DNA from: Mycolicibacterium setense
Lineage (GTDB): Bacteria; Actinomycetota; Actinomycetes; Mycobacteriales; Mycobacteriaceae
Direction: 5' to 3'
Assembly: GCF_000805385.1 (NCBI RefSeq)
Contig: NZ_JTJW01000003.1
Span: forward strand, 248,001 to 312,000
DNA: 64,000 nt
A program made the translations under genes and the position numbers. Below are positions 9,045 through 17,917 of this stretch, one piece after another. Below the pieces are notes generated by a model. It worked only from the letters and a program-made list of their open reading frames with translations, searched no databases and was not told the origin of the DNA. Position 1 is the first letter of the stretch, and each line of letters opens with the position of its first letter.

Positions 9045-10180
9045 CCGTGCATGGGCACTGTGGCTCTGAGTTTGGCTTGCTCCGGACGGAATTCGAGAAG
9101 AACCTCACCTCGGGTGAGGAACTGGGCGCATCGATCGTCGTCGACGTTGACGGTGATGTCGTGGTCGATCTGTGGGGCGGGTTCCGTGACAGCGAACGAA
9201 CGCGGCCATGGGAGGCTGACACCATCACGAACGTGTGGTCGTCAACAAAGACGGTCACGAGTCTGGCGGTCCTGATGCTGGTGGACCGTGGCCTGCTCGA
9301 TGTCTACGCGCCGGTGGCGAAGTACTGGGCCGAATTCGCAGCCAACGGTAAAGATCGCATCGAGCTTCGCCATCTGCTTTCGCACACCTCCGGTGTCGCT
9401 GGCTGGGATCAACCGTTCGACCTCGATGACCTGTATGACTGGGAGCTGGCGAGCTCACGTCTGGCCGCCCAGGCACCGTGGTGGGAGCCGGGAACGGCAT
9501 CCGGATATCACGCACAGAACTTCGGTCAGTTGCTCGGTGAAGTCGTTCGCCGCGTCACCGGGACAACGCTCGCCCAGTTCGTCGCGGACGAAATCGCCGG
9601 GCCGTTGGGCGCCGATTTCCAGATCGGTGCGCGCGAAGCGGACTGGCCGCGTATCGCCGATGTCGTTCCGCCGCCGCCCCTTCCGATAGACCTGAACGCG
9701 CTTCCCGAGGACAACCTGACGCGCAAGGCCCTGGGCACCCCGCCGCTGGACGCGGGCGCAGCGAACACCGCAGCATGGCGGCACGCCGATCTGGGTGCCT
9801 ACAACGGGCACGGCAACGCCCGTTCGCTGGCTCGCATCATGTCGGTCATCGCGCGCGGCGGGACAGTCGACGACATCAGCTTGTTGGGGCAAGACACGAT
9901 CGACCTGATCTTCGAGGAACAAAGCAATGGGCCCGACGGCGTGCTCGGAGTTCCCCTGCGCTTCGGCATGGGCTACGGACTTCCCCAAACCGCCACGGTC
10001 CCGTTCATCCCCGACGAACGGATCTGCTTCTGGGGCGGTTGGGGCGGATCGATGGTCGTCATGGATCTCGACCGTCGGATGACGGTCACCTACGCGATGA
10101 ACCGAATGGGCGGCGGCCTTCTCGGATCCCCGCGCAGCGAGGCCTACCTAAACGCCGTCTACAAGACGGTCGACGCCTGA
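9041..10180 (+). CDS. serine hydrolase, beta-lactamase/EstB esterase family
   Basis: A 379-residue enzyme of the class-C beta-lactamase-related family (family VIII esterases). The nucleophile motif S-x-x-K is seen as SSTK (Ser67, Lys70) within [21 protein letters not shown] at about 156, in [14 protein letters not shown], matches the YxN position of esterases. The C-terminal GGWGGS replaces the KTG/HTG box. No signal peptide is visible, so a cytoplasmic esterase is likelier than a periplasmic beta-lactamase. It overlaps the upstream regulator by 4 bases. The substrate could be a lactone or ester. Confidence 0.88.
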   Translation: MTVHGHCGSEFGLLRTEFEKNLTSGEELGASIVVDVDGDVVVDLWGGFRDSERTRPWEADTITNVWSSTKTVTSLAVLMLVDRGLLDVYAPVAKYWAEFAANGKDRIELRHLLSHTSGVAGWDQPFDLDDLYDWELASSRLAAQAPWWEPGTASGYHAQNFGQLLGEVVRRVTGTTLAQFVADEIAGPLGADFQIGAREADWPRIADVVPPPPLPIDLNALPEDNLTRKALGTPPLDAGAANTAAWRHADLGAYNGHGNARSLARIMSVIARGGTVDDISLLGQDTIDLIFEEQSNGPDGVLGVPLRFGMGYGLPQTATVPFIPDERICFWGGWGGSMVVMDLDRRMTVTYAMNRMGGGLLGSPRSEAYLNAVYKTVDA

Positions 10181-10217
10181 TCGTCATGTTTTGTTTCCGT
10201 GGTTCCGACGACGGTAC

Positions 10218-11102
10218 CTAGGTCCACGCGCGGTCTCGCCATCGCCAGGCATTGTCGTGGACGAATTCGGCCAGGCTGCGCGGCTCGCGGCCGAGCAGCC
10301 GGCTGACGTCGTGGGTCAGTGGCTGGTTCGCGCCGAGACGCGTCAGGGTGTACACCGCACACATGAAACCTATGGTGTCCCAACCGACTCCGCGTGTGCG
10401 CAAGCGGTGGGCAAAGGTGATCAGCCCTGGGTGGGTGTAGTTGACGTCATAGCCCAGTTCCATGGTTAACGTCGCTGCTACCTCATTCATGGTCAGTGCG
10501 GCCGGACCGGTGAGGTGGTAGACGGCATCGGTGTGGTCCTGCGGTTGGGCCAATACTGCAGCGGCGACATCGGCGGCGTCGCGGGCATCGATGAAGGTGG
10601 TGCGGCCGCGGCCGGCGGGAATGAACAGCTCCCCGTGGTCAACAATGTCCTGACCGTGCGTCGAGATTTGTCGGTGCAGGTTCTGCATGAAGAAGCTGCA
10701 CCGCAACACCGTCCAGGAAAGCCCGCTGTCTCGCAACGCTTTCTCAACCTTGTAGTGCGGTATGAACCTTGCCCGGTCCGCACCGAACACGGAGACGTAG
10801 ACGACGTGCCGACATCCGGCCTTCTCGGCTGCGGCGATGAACGGGATGATGGCGTCGCGCGCGGCACGGTTACCGGGAAGCGGGAACAGCAGGAACAAGC
10901 AATCCACGTTCGACAGCGCGCGGTCCCATGTCGACCGATCGAAGAAGTCCAGTGCGACGACGTCGGCGGAGCCGCTGCCAAGCCTTGCCTTGAGCTCGCT
11001 CGGGTGTCTGCTGGCCACTCGCCATGGGCTTCTGGCTTCACGGTCAAGCCGGTCCACCAACTCGGAGCCGACGTTGCCAGTGGGCCCGGTTATCAGCAGC
11101 AT
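10218..11102 (-). CDS. NAD(P)-binding NmrA-like reductase/epimerase
   Basis: An atypical short-chain dehydrogenase of the NmrA/HSCARG group, 294 residues from the ATG at 11102; an in-frame ATG six codons earlier is possible. The N-terminal Rossmann loop is GPTGNVG, followed by ELVDRLDREA. HVVYVSVFGAD and EKALRDSGLSWTVLRCSFFMQN are typical of the group, which often acts as a redox sensor or quinone reductase. No catalytic YxxxK tyrosine is evident. It stands alone, downstream of the two-component genes on the same strand (6 bases from the kinase stop). Confidence 0.85.
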   Translation of the reverse strand: MLLITGPTGNVGSELVDRLDREARSPWRVASRHPSELKARLGSGSADVVALDFFDRSTWDRALSNVDCLFLLFPLPGNRAARDAIIPFIAAAEKAGCRHVVYVSVFGADRARFIPHYKVEKALRDSGLSWTVLRCSFFMQNLHRQISTHGQDIVDHGELFIPAGRGRTTFIDARDAADVAAAVLAQPQDHTDAVYHLTGPAALTMNEVAATLTMELGYDVNYTHPGLITFAHRLRTRGVGWDTIGFMCAVYTLTRLGANQPLTHDVSRLLGREPRSLAEFVHDNAWRWRDRAWT

Positions 11103-11126
11103 GCACAACTGTAGCGCCACCGACTC

Positions 11127-12239
11127 TCAGGGCCGCATGGTGAGACCTCGCAGTTGCACTGTGACGCACAGGCCGCCGTCGGAACGTGGTGCGAGGGTGA
11201 GGGTTCCGTCGTGTGCTCGGACGATGCTGTTGACGATCGCCAAGCCGAGGCCGACGCCTGCTTCGTGGGTGCGGATGCGTTCGGCGCCGCGCTGAAACGG
11301 CTCGACGAGGGTGGATACCAGTTGCGGAGTGAGCTTTTCGCCGGTGTTCTCGACCGTGAGCACCGCGGTGTCGGCGCGGACGCTGGTCGTGACCCACGCG
11401 GTGCCGTGCTCCGGCAGGTTGTGGACGATTGCGTTGTGCACGAGGTTCGTCGTCATCTGCAGCAGGAGTGCGGATGAGCCGATGGCGGGCGTCGTGTCGC
11501 CGGAGGTCTCCAGAGTGATGCCGTGGCGTTCAGCCAGGGGCAGAAGGGTTTCCGTAGCTTCCTCGGCGATGAGGGAGAGCTCGACAGGTTCTCGGGTGAA
11601 AGACCGTTGGTCGGTGCGGCTGAGCAGAAGCAGCGCCTCGGTGAGGTCGATCGCTCGGGTGTTCACGGCGTGGAGGCGTTCGATCAGCTCGGCGCAGTCG
11701 GTGCGGCGATCCTGACGGGCTACGTCGAGGAGGGTCTGCGTGATGGCCAGCGGAGTCCGCAGTTCGTGGGAGGCGTTGGCGGCGAATCGTTGTTGCTCGG
11801 CGACGTGGGTTTCGAGGCGCTCGAGCATGGTGTCGAAGGCGTCGGCGAGTTCGCGGAGCTCATCTCGACGGCCTGACAGCCGGATTCGGTGCGTCAGGGA
11901 TCCTTTCGAGGCCATCCGGGTGGCGGCGGTGATACGGGTCAGGGGTGCGAGCATCCGGCCGGCCAGAATCCACCCGCCCGCCAGACCGAACACCAGGAGG
12001 AACGCCATCACGGCGGCAGCCCTCGGAGCGAACACGTGCAGGAGCCTGGACCGGATGGGGAAGACATCGTTGGGGAAGGGGATGTCGGTGCTGCCCGGGA
12101 TGATCATCATCCGATCCGGGACGTAACGCAGGAGGAACGCCCAGACAGCGGCGAGCAGCAGGGTGCCGGCGAGCATGAGGAATCCGGCATAGCTGAGGGT
12201 GAGTCTGAGTCGAAGGCTCAATCCCGGTGCTCTATCCAT
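11127..12239 (-). CDS. two-component sensor histidine kinase
   Basis: A 370-residue membrane kinase of the OmpR-partner type. The real start is the ATG at 12239, overlapping the regulator's stop by 8 bases. Two membrane segments flank a short periplasmic loop (about 10-35 and 80-105), followed by a HAMP region. The phosphoacceptor box is FAANASHELRTPLAITQTLLD, the N-box contains TTNLVHNAIVHN, and the G-box is GVGLGLAIV. The short extracytoplasmic loop suggests sensing within the membrane or at the envelope. It acts with the regulator encoded just upstream. Confidence 0.92.
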   Translation of the reverse strand: MDRAPGLSLRLRLTLSYAGFLMLAGTLLLAAVWAFLLRYVPDRMMIIPGSTDIPFPNDVFPIRSRLLHVFAPRAAAVMAFLLVFGLAGGWILAGRMLAPLTRITAATRMASKGSLTHRIRLSGRRDELRELADAFDTMLERLETHVAEQQRFAANASHELRTPLAITQTLLDVARQDRRTDCAELIERLHAVNTRAIDLTEALLLLSRTDQRSFTREPVELSLIAEEATETLLPLAERHGITLETSGDTTPAIGSSALLLQMTTNLVHNAIVHNLPEHGTAWVTTSVRADTAVLTVENTGEKLTPQLVSTLVEPFQRGAERIRTHEAGVGLGLAIVNSIVRAHDGTLTLAPRSDGGLCVTVQLRGLTMRP

Positions 12240-12927
12240 GGTTTCGTTCCTCGCGTCCGGAACCGGCCGCGGTGTCGATGCGGTAGCCGACGCCGGGCAC
12301 GGTCGCGATGATCCAGGGTTCGCCGAGGCGTTTGCGCAACGCTGAGACGGTGATGCGTACCGCGTTGGTGAATGGGTCGGCGTTCTCATCCCAGGCCCGC
12401 TCCAGCAGCGCTTCAGCACTGACCACGCCCCCCTCGGCGGCGACCAGGACCTCGAGCACCGCGAACTGCTTTCGGGTGAGGGCGACGTAGCGGCCGTCGC
12501 GGTAGACCTCGCGGCGGAACGGATCCAGCCGCAGGCCGGCGATCTCCCGCACCGGCGGCCGGTTCTGGGCGCGCCTGCGGTCGAGTGCTCGCAGACGCAG
12601 CACGAGTTCGCGCAGTTCGAAGGGTTTGGTCAGATAGTCGTCGGCGCCCAGTTCGAACCCCGAAGCCTTGTCGTCGAGCCGGTCTGCGGCGGTCAACATC
12701 AGGATCGGCGTGCCGCTGCCCGATGCAACGATACGTTCGGCGATCTCGTCGCCAGAGGGCCCAGGGATGTCGCGGTCGAGGACGGCGATGTCGTAGGTGT
12801 TGATGCTCAACAACTCCAGCGCCGTTTCCCCGTCGCCGGCGATGTCGGCGGCGATCGCCTCCAGACGGAGACCGTCGCGGATGGCCGTCGCCATGTAGGG
12901 CTCATCTTCGACGACCAGCACACGCAT
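12232..12927 (-). CDS. two-component response regulator, OmpR family
   Basis: A 231-residue regulator starting at the ATG at 12927. The receiver domain (1-115) begins MRVLVVEDEP, has phosphoacceptor Asp51 in VLDRDIPGPSG, and the conserved Lys in DDYLTKPFEL. The C-terminal winged helix (about 130-225) contains LTRKQFAVLEVLVAAEGGVVS and VRITVSALRKRLG. Upstream, tandem 11-bp repeats (12948-12969) are spaced one helical turn apart, as expected for OmpR-type binding. It is therefore likely to control itself and the divergent secreted protein. Confidence 0.93.
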   Translation of the reverse strand: MRVLVVEDEPYMATAIRDGLRLEAIAADIAGDGETALELLSINTYDIAVLDRDIPGPSGDEIAERIVASGSGTPILMLTAADRLDDKASGFELGADDYLTKPFELRELVLRLRALDRRRAQNRPPVREIAGLRLDPFRREVYRDGRYVALTRKQFAVLEVLVAAEGGVVSAEALLERAWDENADPFTNAVRITVSALRKRLGEPWIIATVPGVGYRIDTAAGSGREERNHG

Positions 12928-12947
12928 GCTCTCCAAGCTACGAGCCG

Positions 12948-12969
12948 CCGCATATCGCCGGCATATCGA
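12948..12969. promoter_or_regulatory. tandem 11-bp repeats, likely response-regulator site
   Basis: GCATATCG occurs at 12950-12957 and again at 12961-12968, exactly 11 bp apart. A related AATCGCATACG follows at about 12971. OmpR-family regulators bind direct repeats with one-turn spacing. The site lies between the divergent starts of the response regulator and the Cys-repeat secreted protein. Confidence 0.55.
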
Positions 12970-13015
12970 AAATCGCATACGCGCCGACAACACCACCGGG
13001 CCTTGACTGACCGCC

Positions 13016-13543
13016 ATGACAAACCACAACTCAGCACACACCCGCCGACCGCTCGTCACCCTCGCCTTGGCCACCGCGATCGGCTCGGCCGGCATGGCCA
13101 TCGCCGTCCACGCCGGCGCTGACCCGGCCGGTCAGGAACGAGCGGTGAAGTACTCCGAGTGCATGCGGGCCAATGGTGTCGCGGACTTTCCCAACCCGGA
13201 CACCGAAGGCCAGTTCCCCTACGGAGGCATCTCAGTGTCGAAGGTGACCTGGCAGAAAGCCGTCGATGCGTGTGCGGACCTGGAGCCGCCGGGCTGGTCT
13301 GCGGGCGCCGGGCGTACTCCCGCACAACAGGTCTCGGCACTCAAGTTCGCCGAATGCGTACGCGAGCACGGGGTTCCGGACTTCCCGGACCCGGCGACCG
13401 CACGTGACCCCCTCATCGACACCTCGAAGATGCGCGGCGATGTCAGCGCCGACAGCATTCCGGAGCTGAAGCCCGCGGTGGCGGCATGCAACAGCCTTTT
13501 CACCGCCGCGCTCCCGCCGTTGGGAACTGGCCGGCCGGGCTGA
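13016..13543 (+). CDS. secreted protein with duplicated Cys-x-x-x-N/H-G-V repeat
   Basis: A 175-residue protein of unknown function. A signal peptide is predicted for residues 1-38, ending near AVHAGA. The mature part holds two copies of one unit: KYSECMRANGVADFPNP and KFAECVREHGVPDFPDP. Each is followed about 40 residues later by a second Cys, in AVDACADL and AVAACNSL, so each repeat probably forms one disulfide. Related exported proteins occur widely in actinobacteria. It diverges from the two-component system and shares the intergenic site, so it is a plausible target of that regulator. Confidence 0.8.
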   Translation: MTNHNSAHTRRPLVTLALATAIGSAGMAIAVHAGADPAGQERAVKYSECMRANGVADFPNPDTEGQFPYGGISVSKVTWQKAVDACADLEPPGWSAGAGRTPAQQVSALKFAECVREHGVPDFPDPATARDPLIDTSKMRGDVSADSIPELKPAVAACNSLFTAALPPLGTGRPG

Positions 13544-13709
13544 CCGGGGCTCAACGCATCGCCTAATCCACGGCCTGCGGGCCACTTGCACCGACCCTTG
13601 ATCAGTGCTATAAGAAAATTATGTCCTCAGGCACAGATCTGATGACCGAATGGCCGAAGCGCCCAATTCGCATGTGGCTCTGATAGCACTGGGAAAGGGG
13701 GTGTGTGAG

Positions 13710-14024
13710 ATGACAGCCGCAACCCAACTGTGCCCTGCCGTGCTCGACGAGGCGGCGGCGATCGTGCAGGCCGAGTGGATGCGCCTCGGACACGGGCAGG
13801 AGCATGCGGGCGCGGCCGCGGGCACGCTCGCCGAACTTCCGGCGCCCGCCTACCCGCGGCCCAGCGTGTGCGTCCTCACCGCTATCTCGCGCCCGGGCCG
13901 GACACCGCCGAATTGGGCAGGAGGCGGGCCCGAATGGCGACGGCCCGCACAACAGGTGTGGCCGACGCAGCGCTCACCTCCGGCTGAACCGGTCGTGAAA
14001 CACCGTGAGCGCCAACGGAGGTGA
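13710..14024 (+). CDS. small hypothetical protein, possibly frameshifted
   Basis: A candidate 104-residue product from the ATG at 13710, which has an AAAGGGGG ribosome site. The first ~50 residues (TAATQLCPAVLDEAAAIVQ onward) look like real coding sequence, with helical, Ala/Glu-rich text. After about 13870 this frame becomes Pro/Arg/Gln-rich and unconvincing. An overlapping frame that ends at 13987 then reads LAPGPDTAELGRRRARMATA, which looks more natural. This could be a frameshifted gene or a short gene with a non-conserved tail. No family recognised. Confidence 0.35.
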   Translation: MTAATQLCPAVLDEAAAIVQAEWMRLGHGQEHAGAAAGTLAELPAPAYPRPSVCVLTAISRPGRTPPNWAGGGPEWRRPAQQVWPTQRSPPAEPVVKHRERQRR

Positions 14025-14207
14025 TATTCACAGGCTCGATGATCAATTGCTGACGACACCGCGCACCCCACCTATGCAACACGATGCGGTACGGCACCAG
14101 GGCCGACGCATAGCGCCACTCGGGGTGGCACATATCGGTGAGGCGTGCGTGGTGTCGTCACGACTCAGGGCGTTCTTGTCGTATTGCTGTGTGGAGGTGC
14201 AGTTCTG

Positions 14208-14531
14208 GTGTACATCGACGGTGGATGGCCCGATGATCGGCGCGCAGGCGCGAGGGCGCTCGATACAGCCAAGGGCATTGTGGTGGCCCTGCGTCGATGC
14301 AACACGCACGAAGCGTTCGCCGACATCGTAGAGAAAGCTCATCGCCATCGCGTGGGTCCCATCTGCCTCGCGGAGGCTCTCGTCGCGATCGCCCAGAACG
14401 CTCCCACGTGCCACCTCGACGGCGACGCCGTCACAGCGGCGCGCGCGATGTGGATGGAACTGCGCCGTGCCGAAGCCGATACAGCCGAAAACACTTACCG
14501 GGAACCCGTTCTGGACTCGGCAACTACCTGA
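14208..14531 (+). CDS. ANTAR domain protein, no sensor domain
   Basis: A 107-residue protein whose core, RALDTAKGIVVALRRCNTHE and the following helices (FADIVEKAHRHRV, LAEALVAIAQ), matches the three-helix ANTAR RNA-binding fold, including the conserved A-K-G-I and T/S-x-x-E-A-F positions. ANTAR proteins bind paired stem-loops to prevent transcription termination. They usually carry a receiver or GAF domain; none fits in the ~18 residues before the motif. I chose the GTG at 14208 because GGAGGTG (14193-14199) lies 8 bases upstream. A longer in-frame GTG at 14145 would add only 21 residues and no domain. Confidence 0.7.
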   Translation: MYIDGGWPDDRRAGARALDTAKGIVVALRRCNTHEAFADIVEKAHRHRVGPICLAEALVAIAQNAPTCHLDGDAVTAARAMWMELRRAEADTAENTYREPVLDSATT

Positions 14532-14648
14532 TTTCGTCTGGTCCTGTGCGCGACGATGGAGTGGCGCACCAGGCCGCGCGAATAAGGCGGACAGCGAACG
14601 GGCATAGCTAAGGGAGAGCCACAACGCACGAGGGACGAGGAAGCACCG

Positions 14649-14900
14649 ATGACAATTTCGGCTGATGACGTACGACGGCTGCTGGCCTCAGATATGGCTG
14701 ACGCTGTGCTGGTCCTGATCCAGGGCCACACCGATGTGGTGCCCGCTGAACAGCTCGATACCGATGACTACCGTGGCGCACTGCGGGTGATTTCGCGGAC
14801 AGATCTGATCAACCAGGCCCACGGAGTGCAACTGTCCGAAGATCAGATGGCGGAGCAGGCGGCCAAGCTGGATTCCGCGATATCGAATCTCGGGGCCTAG
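14649..14900 (+). CDS. small hypothetical protein
   Basis: An 83-residue acidic protein (MTISADDVRRLLASDMADAV onward), apparently all helical, with no signal peptide or membrane segment. The ATG is preceded by GAGGAAG with good spacing, and base composition is typical of coding DNA here. I do not recognise a domain. It lies 117 bases after the ANTAR gene on the same strand and before RNase Z. Cytoplasmic location is inferred from the absence of export signals. Confidence 0.6.
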   Translation: MTISADDVRRLLASDMADAVLVLIQGHTDVVPAEQLDTDDYRGALRVISRTDLINQAHGVQLSEDQMAEQAAKLDSAISNLGA

Positions 14901-15047
14901 TCTCCATTTTCGCGGTCTCAGACTGTCCGGCGCACCGCAGCCTTGTCGCCATCGTCGATGTTTCCGTCCGAGAGACTCACCGACGCCAGTACTTCGGCCA
15001 TGTTGGCATAGATCTCCGGTGGCATGGCACGCAGGCCTACTGTCGGA

Positions 15048-15965
15048 ATGGTGTCGGTCCGCGAGTTGGTCGTGCTCGGTACCTCCAGCCAGGTGCCCAC
15101 CCGTCACCGCAATCACAACGGTTACCTGCTGCGCTGGGACGGTGAGGGCCTGTTGTTCGACCCGGGGGAGGGAACTCAGCGTCAGCTTCTGCTGGCCGGT
15201 GTGTCGGCCGGCTCGATCACTCGGTTGTGCCTCACCCACTTTCACGGCGACCACTGTCTCGGCGTTCCCGGAGTGCTGCAACGCATGTCGCTGGACGGCG
15301 TGCCGCATCCGCTGAGGGCTTACTTCCCGGCGTCAGGGCAGGAGTACTTCAGTCGGCTCAGGCGGGCCAGCATCTTCCACGACACGCTCGACGTCCGCGA
15401 ACACCCGATAGATGCGGATGGCCCGGTCGCCGAGGATGCATTCGGCCGGCTTGAGACACTGCGGCTCGATCATTCGGTGCCCTCGATCGGTTACCGGCTC
15501 ATCGAACCCGACAGCCGGCGCATGGTGCCAGAACTGCTAACACGTTTCGGCATCGCCGGACCGATCGTCGGGCAATTGCAGCGGACCGGCGAGGTGGACG
15601 TCGGTGGCCGGCGGGTGCGGCTGTCCGAGGTGAGCGAGCCGCGACGGGGACAGCGAGTCGCCTTCGTCATGGACACCCGATTGTGCGATGCGGTCTTCGC
15701 ATTGGCCGAGGACGCCGATCTGCTGGTGATTGAGGCGACGTTCCTCGACTCGGACGCCGAACTGGCCTCGCGCTACGGGCATTTGACCGCCCGGCAGGCC
15801 GGGCAGGTTGCCGCGGCCGGCGGAGTGCGACGGCTCGTGCTCACCCACTTCTCGCAGCGCTACGAGGATGCCGCTCGCCACCGTGACGAGGCGGGAGAAG
15901 TCTTCGACGGCGAGGTGATAGTGGCTGAGGACCTGATGAGGATCCCGGTTCCAAGGCGAGCGTGA
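15048..15965 (+). CDS. rnz: ribonuclease Z, metallo-beta-lactamase fold
   Basis: A 305-residue short-form tRNase Z, which removes 3' trailers from pre-tRNAs. The N-terminus has [20 protein letters not shown] and [10 protein letters not shown], both typical of the family. The zinc motif HxHxDH is [10 protein letters not shown], and further zinc ligands occur in DHSVPSIGY, in VMDTRLCDA and at the C-terminal LTHFSQRY. The start is ATG at 15048; in-frame codons further upstream add no conserved sequence. RNase Z function is inferred by family; close relatives can be arylsulfatase-like. Confidence 0.88.
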   Translation: MVSVRELVVLGTSSQVPTRHRNHNGYLLRWDGEGLLFDPGEGTQRQLLLAGVSAGSITRLCLTHFHGDHCLGVPGVLQRMSLDGVPHPLRAYFPASGQEYFSRLRRASIFHDTLDVREHPIDADGPVAEDAFGRLETLRLDHSVPSIGYRLIEPDSRRMVPELLTRFGIAGPIVGQLQRTGEVDVGGRRVRLSEVSEPRRGQRVAFVMDTRLCDAVFALAEDADLLVIEATFLDSDAELASRYGHLTARQAGQVAAAGGVRRLVLTHFSQRYEDAARHRDEAGEVFDGEVIVAEDLMRIPVPRRA

Positions 15966-16129
15966 GGGCGGTCGCTCGCCCAGTTGCAGGATGTCAATGA
16001 TTTCACCAGATTCGTTACATCTTGTAACTCTTGCCTGGTGGGCGGGCGACCTAAGGTCGCAGTTGTGCGCGATCACCGATCAAGGTGATGGCACCGCAAG
16101 ACCGTCAGTTCGTCTGTAGAGGTTGCTTC

Positions 16130-16267
16130 ATGAGTGGTGTTTTCGAGCGGCTGGCAACTGCCATGTACATAGCGATGACGGCAGCGTTCTTGGGGCTGGC
16201 GTTTTCGGCCCTCGTCGCCGCCCTTATCGCTACCGCACCGCTCAAGCTCTTGAGCTCTTGGCGTTGA
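16130..16267 (+). CDS. 45-residue single-pass membrane protein
   Basis: A small ORF: MSGVFERLATAMYIAMTAAF, then a continuous hydrophobic stretch, ending LKLLSSWR. It has one membrane helix (about 12-35) and a positively charged tail, so a C-in orientation is likely. AGAGG at 16118-16122 is 7 bases before the ATG. It stands between RNase Z and the convergent GAPDH gene. No family recognised; the length is at the limit of reliable prediction. Confidence 0.45.
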   Translation: MSGVFERLATAMYIAMTAAFLGLAFSALVAALIATAPLKLLSSWR

Positions 16268-16284
16268 TCGACAGGCAAGCTTGA

Positions 16285-17754
16285 TTACGGAGTGAGCAAG
16301 GCCGTCTGATCCGCCTCGGCTCCGATCCGCGGATAGGTCGGGTACTCAATGCCTGACAGGTACTGAACCGTCCGCACCACCTGACTCGAATAACCGAATT
16401 CGTTGTCGTACCAGACGTAGAGGATCACGTTCTCTTCGTCCACGATCGTCGCGTTCGCATCGATGATGCTCGCCGCGCGGGAGCCGATGAAGTCGCTGGA
16501 CACGGCGTCGGTCGCCGCGGTGAAGTCGAGGTTGCGGCTCAACGGCCCCGACAGGGACGCCTGACGCAGGTACTCCAAGGCGTCCTCTTTGGTGGTCGGG
16601 CGGTGCAGTTGCATGTTGAGGATCGCCACCGAGACGTCCGGTGTGGGAACGCGGATCGAGCTTCCGCTGATCTTGGCCTTCAGGTCCGGCATCGCCTTGG
16701 CGACCGCGGACGCGGCACCGGTTTCGGTGAGCACCAGGTTGAACGGAGCGGACCGGCCACGGCGGTCGGCCTTGTGGTAGTTGTCCAGCAGGTTCTGGTC
16801 GTTGGTGAACGAGTGCACGGTCTCGACGTGACAGCGCGCGATGCCGTACTCGTCGTCCATCGCCTTCAGCGGCGGGACGATCGCGTTGGTCGTGCACGAC
16901 GCGCACGAGAAGATCTGCTGCTCGAGATCGAGCGTGCGGTGATTCACCCCGTGCACGATGTTCGGCACATCGCCCTTGCCCGGTGCGGTCAGCAGGACCT
17001 TGGCGATGCCGGGGCGCAGATGCTTGGACAGGCCCTCGCGGTCGCGCCATTTGCCGGTGTTGTCGATCAGGATCGCGTTGTCGATGCCGTACTGCGTGTA
17101 GTCGACGGCCGACGGGTCATCGCTGTGGATGAATTTGATGACGTTGCCGTTGGCGATGAGGCAGTTGTTCTCGTTGTCGACCTTGATCGAGCCGTTGAAC
17201 TGGCCGTGGACCGAGTCGCGGCGCAGCAGCGAGGCCCGCTTGGCCAGGTCGCCGTCGCCGTTGCTGCGGATCACGACGGCCCGCAGGTTCAGGCCGTTGC
17301 CGGATCCGGCCTTCTCGATGAGCAGCCGCGCGACGAGCCGGCCGATGCGGCCGAATCCGTAGAGGACCACGTCACGAGGGCCTTGCGGGGCGATCTTGTG
17401 TTCACCGGTGACGTCGCTGAGCGCCTGCGCGGTGAATTCGGGCACGGACAGGCCGGCACCGCCGGCGCGGTAGGCCATGACCAGCAAGCCGAGGTCGATC
17501 TTGGACGGGCCCAGGTCCAGATCGGCCAGCGCCTGTAGGAAGGGGAAGGACTCTTCGACCGACAGCTCGTCGCCGCCGACCTGTCGAGCGAAGCGATGGG
17601 TCCGCAAGATGCTGATCACGGACTTGTTCACCAGCGACCGGCTGTGCAGCAGGACCGTCACGCCCTTCGCCCGGTGCAGGGTGCCGATGATCGGGATCAT
17701 CGCCTCCGCGAGTGCTTCTTGGGCATTCCAACGGGCGAGTTCTGGCGAGTTCAA
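16285..17754 (-). CDS. glyceraldehyde-3-phosphate dehydrogenase, long N-extended form
   Basis: A 489-residue enzyme. The first ~125 residues are an extension absent from ordinary ~335-residue GAPDH. The catalytic part has the NAD loop GFGRIGR (133-139), catalytic Cys287 in SCASCTTNAI, the active-site histidine region VETVHSFTNDQ, and the C-terminal WYDNEFGYS. This architecture matches the ~480-residue second GAPDH of corynebacteria (GapB type), associated with gluconeogenic or NADP-linked use. It is a single gene, not in a pgk/tpi operon, which supports a role distinct from the main glycolytic enzyme; direction of flux is inference. Confidence 0.92.
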   Translation of the reverse strand: MNSPELARWNAQEALAEAMIPIIGTLHRAKGVTVLLHSRSLVNKSVISILRTHRFARQVGGDELSVEESFPFLQALADLDLGPSKIDLGLLVMAYRAGGAGLSVPEFTAQALSDVTGEHKIAPQGPRDVVLYGFGRIGRLVARLLIEKAGSGNGLNLRAVVIRSNGDGDLAKRASLLRRDSVHGQFNGSIKVDNENNCLIANGNVIKFIHSDDPSAVDYTQYGIDNAILIDNTGKWRDREGLSKHLRPGIAKVLLTAPGKGDVPNIVHGVNHRTLDLEQQIFSCASCTTNAIVPPLKAMDDEYGIARCHVETVHSFTNDQNLLDNYHKADRRGRSAPFNLVLTETGAASAVAKAMPDLKAKISGSSIRVPTPDVSVAILNMQLHRPTTKEDALEYLRQASLSGPLSRNLDFTAATDAVSSDFIGSRAASIIDANATIVDEENVILYVWYDNEFGYSSQVVRTVQYLSGIEYPTYPRIGAEADQTALLTP

Positions 17755-17917
17755 ATCAAGCGTCCTGTGGGTCGTGTGGGCTGGCCCTCGGGTGAGTAGC
17801 GCTTCGATGGTAACGATTGGCTGATCTCACAAAACGCCACGGTATGGCGGTGAGAATGAGCAGTGGCGCAGGTCACAGGTGCGATGATGGGAACCGGGTG
17901 GGCCGAAAGGGGTTCTC

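Noticed and set aside
16603..17538. 311-residue ORF on the + strand over GAPDH
   Set aside because: Val/Asp-rich repetitive translation without motifs; the GAPDH frame has its catalytic cysteine and NAD loop.
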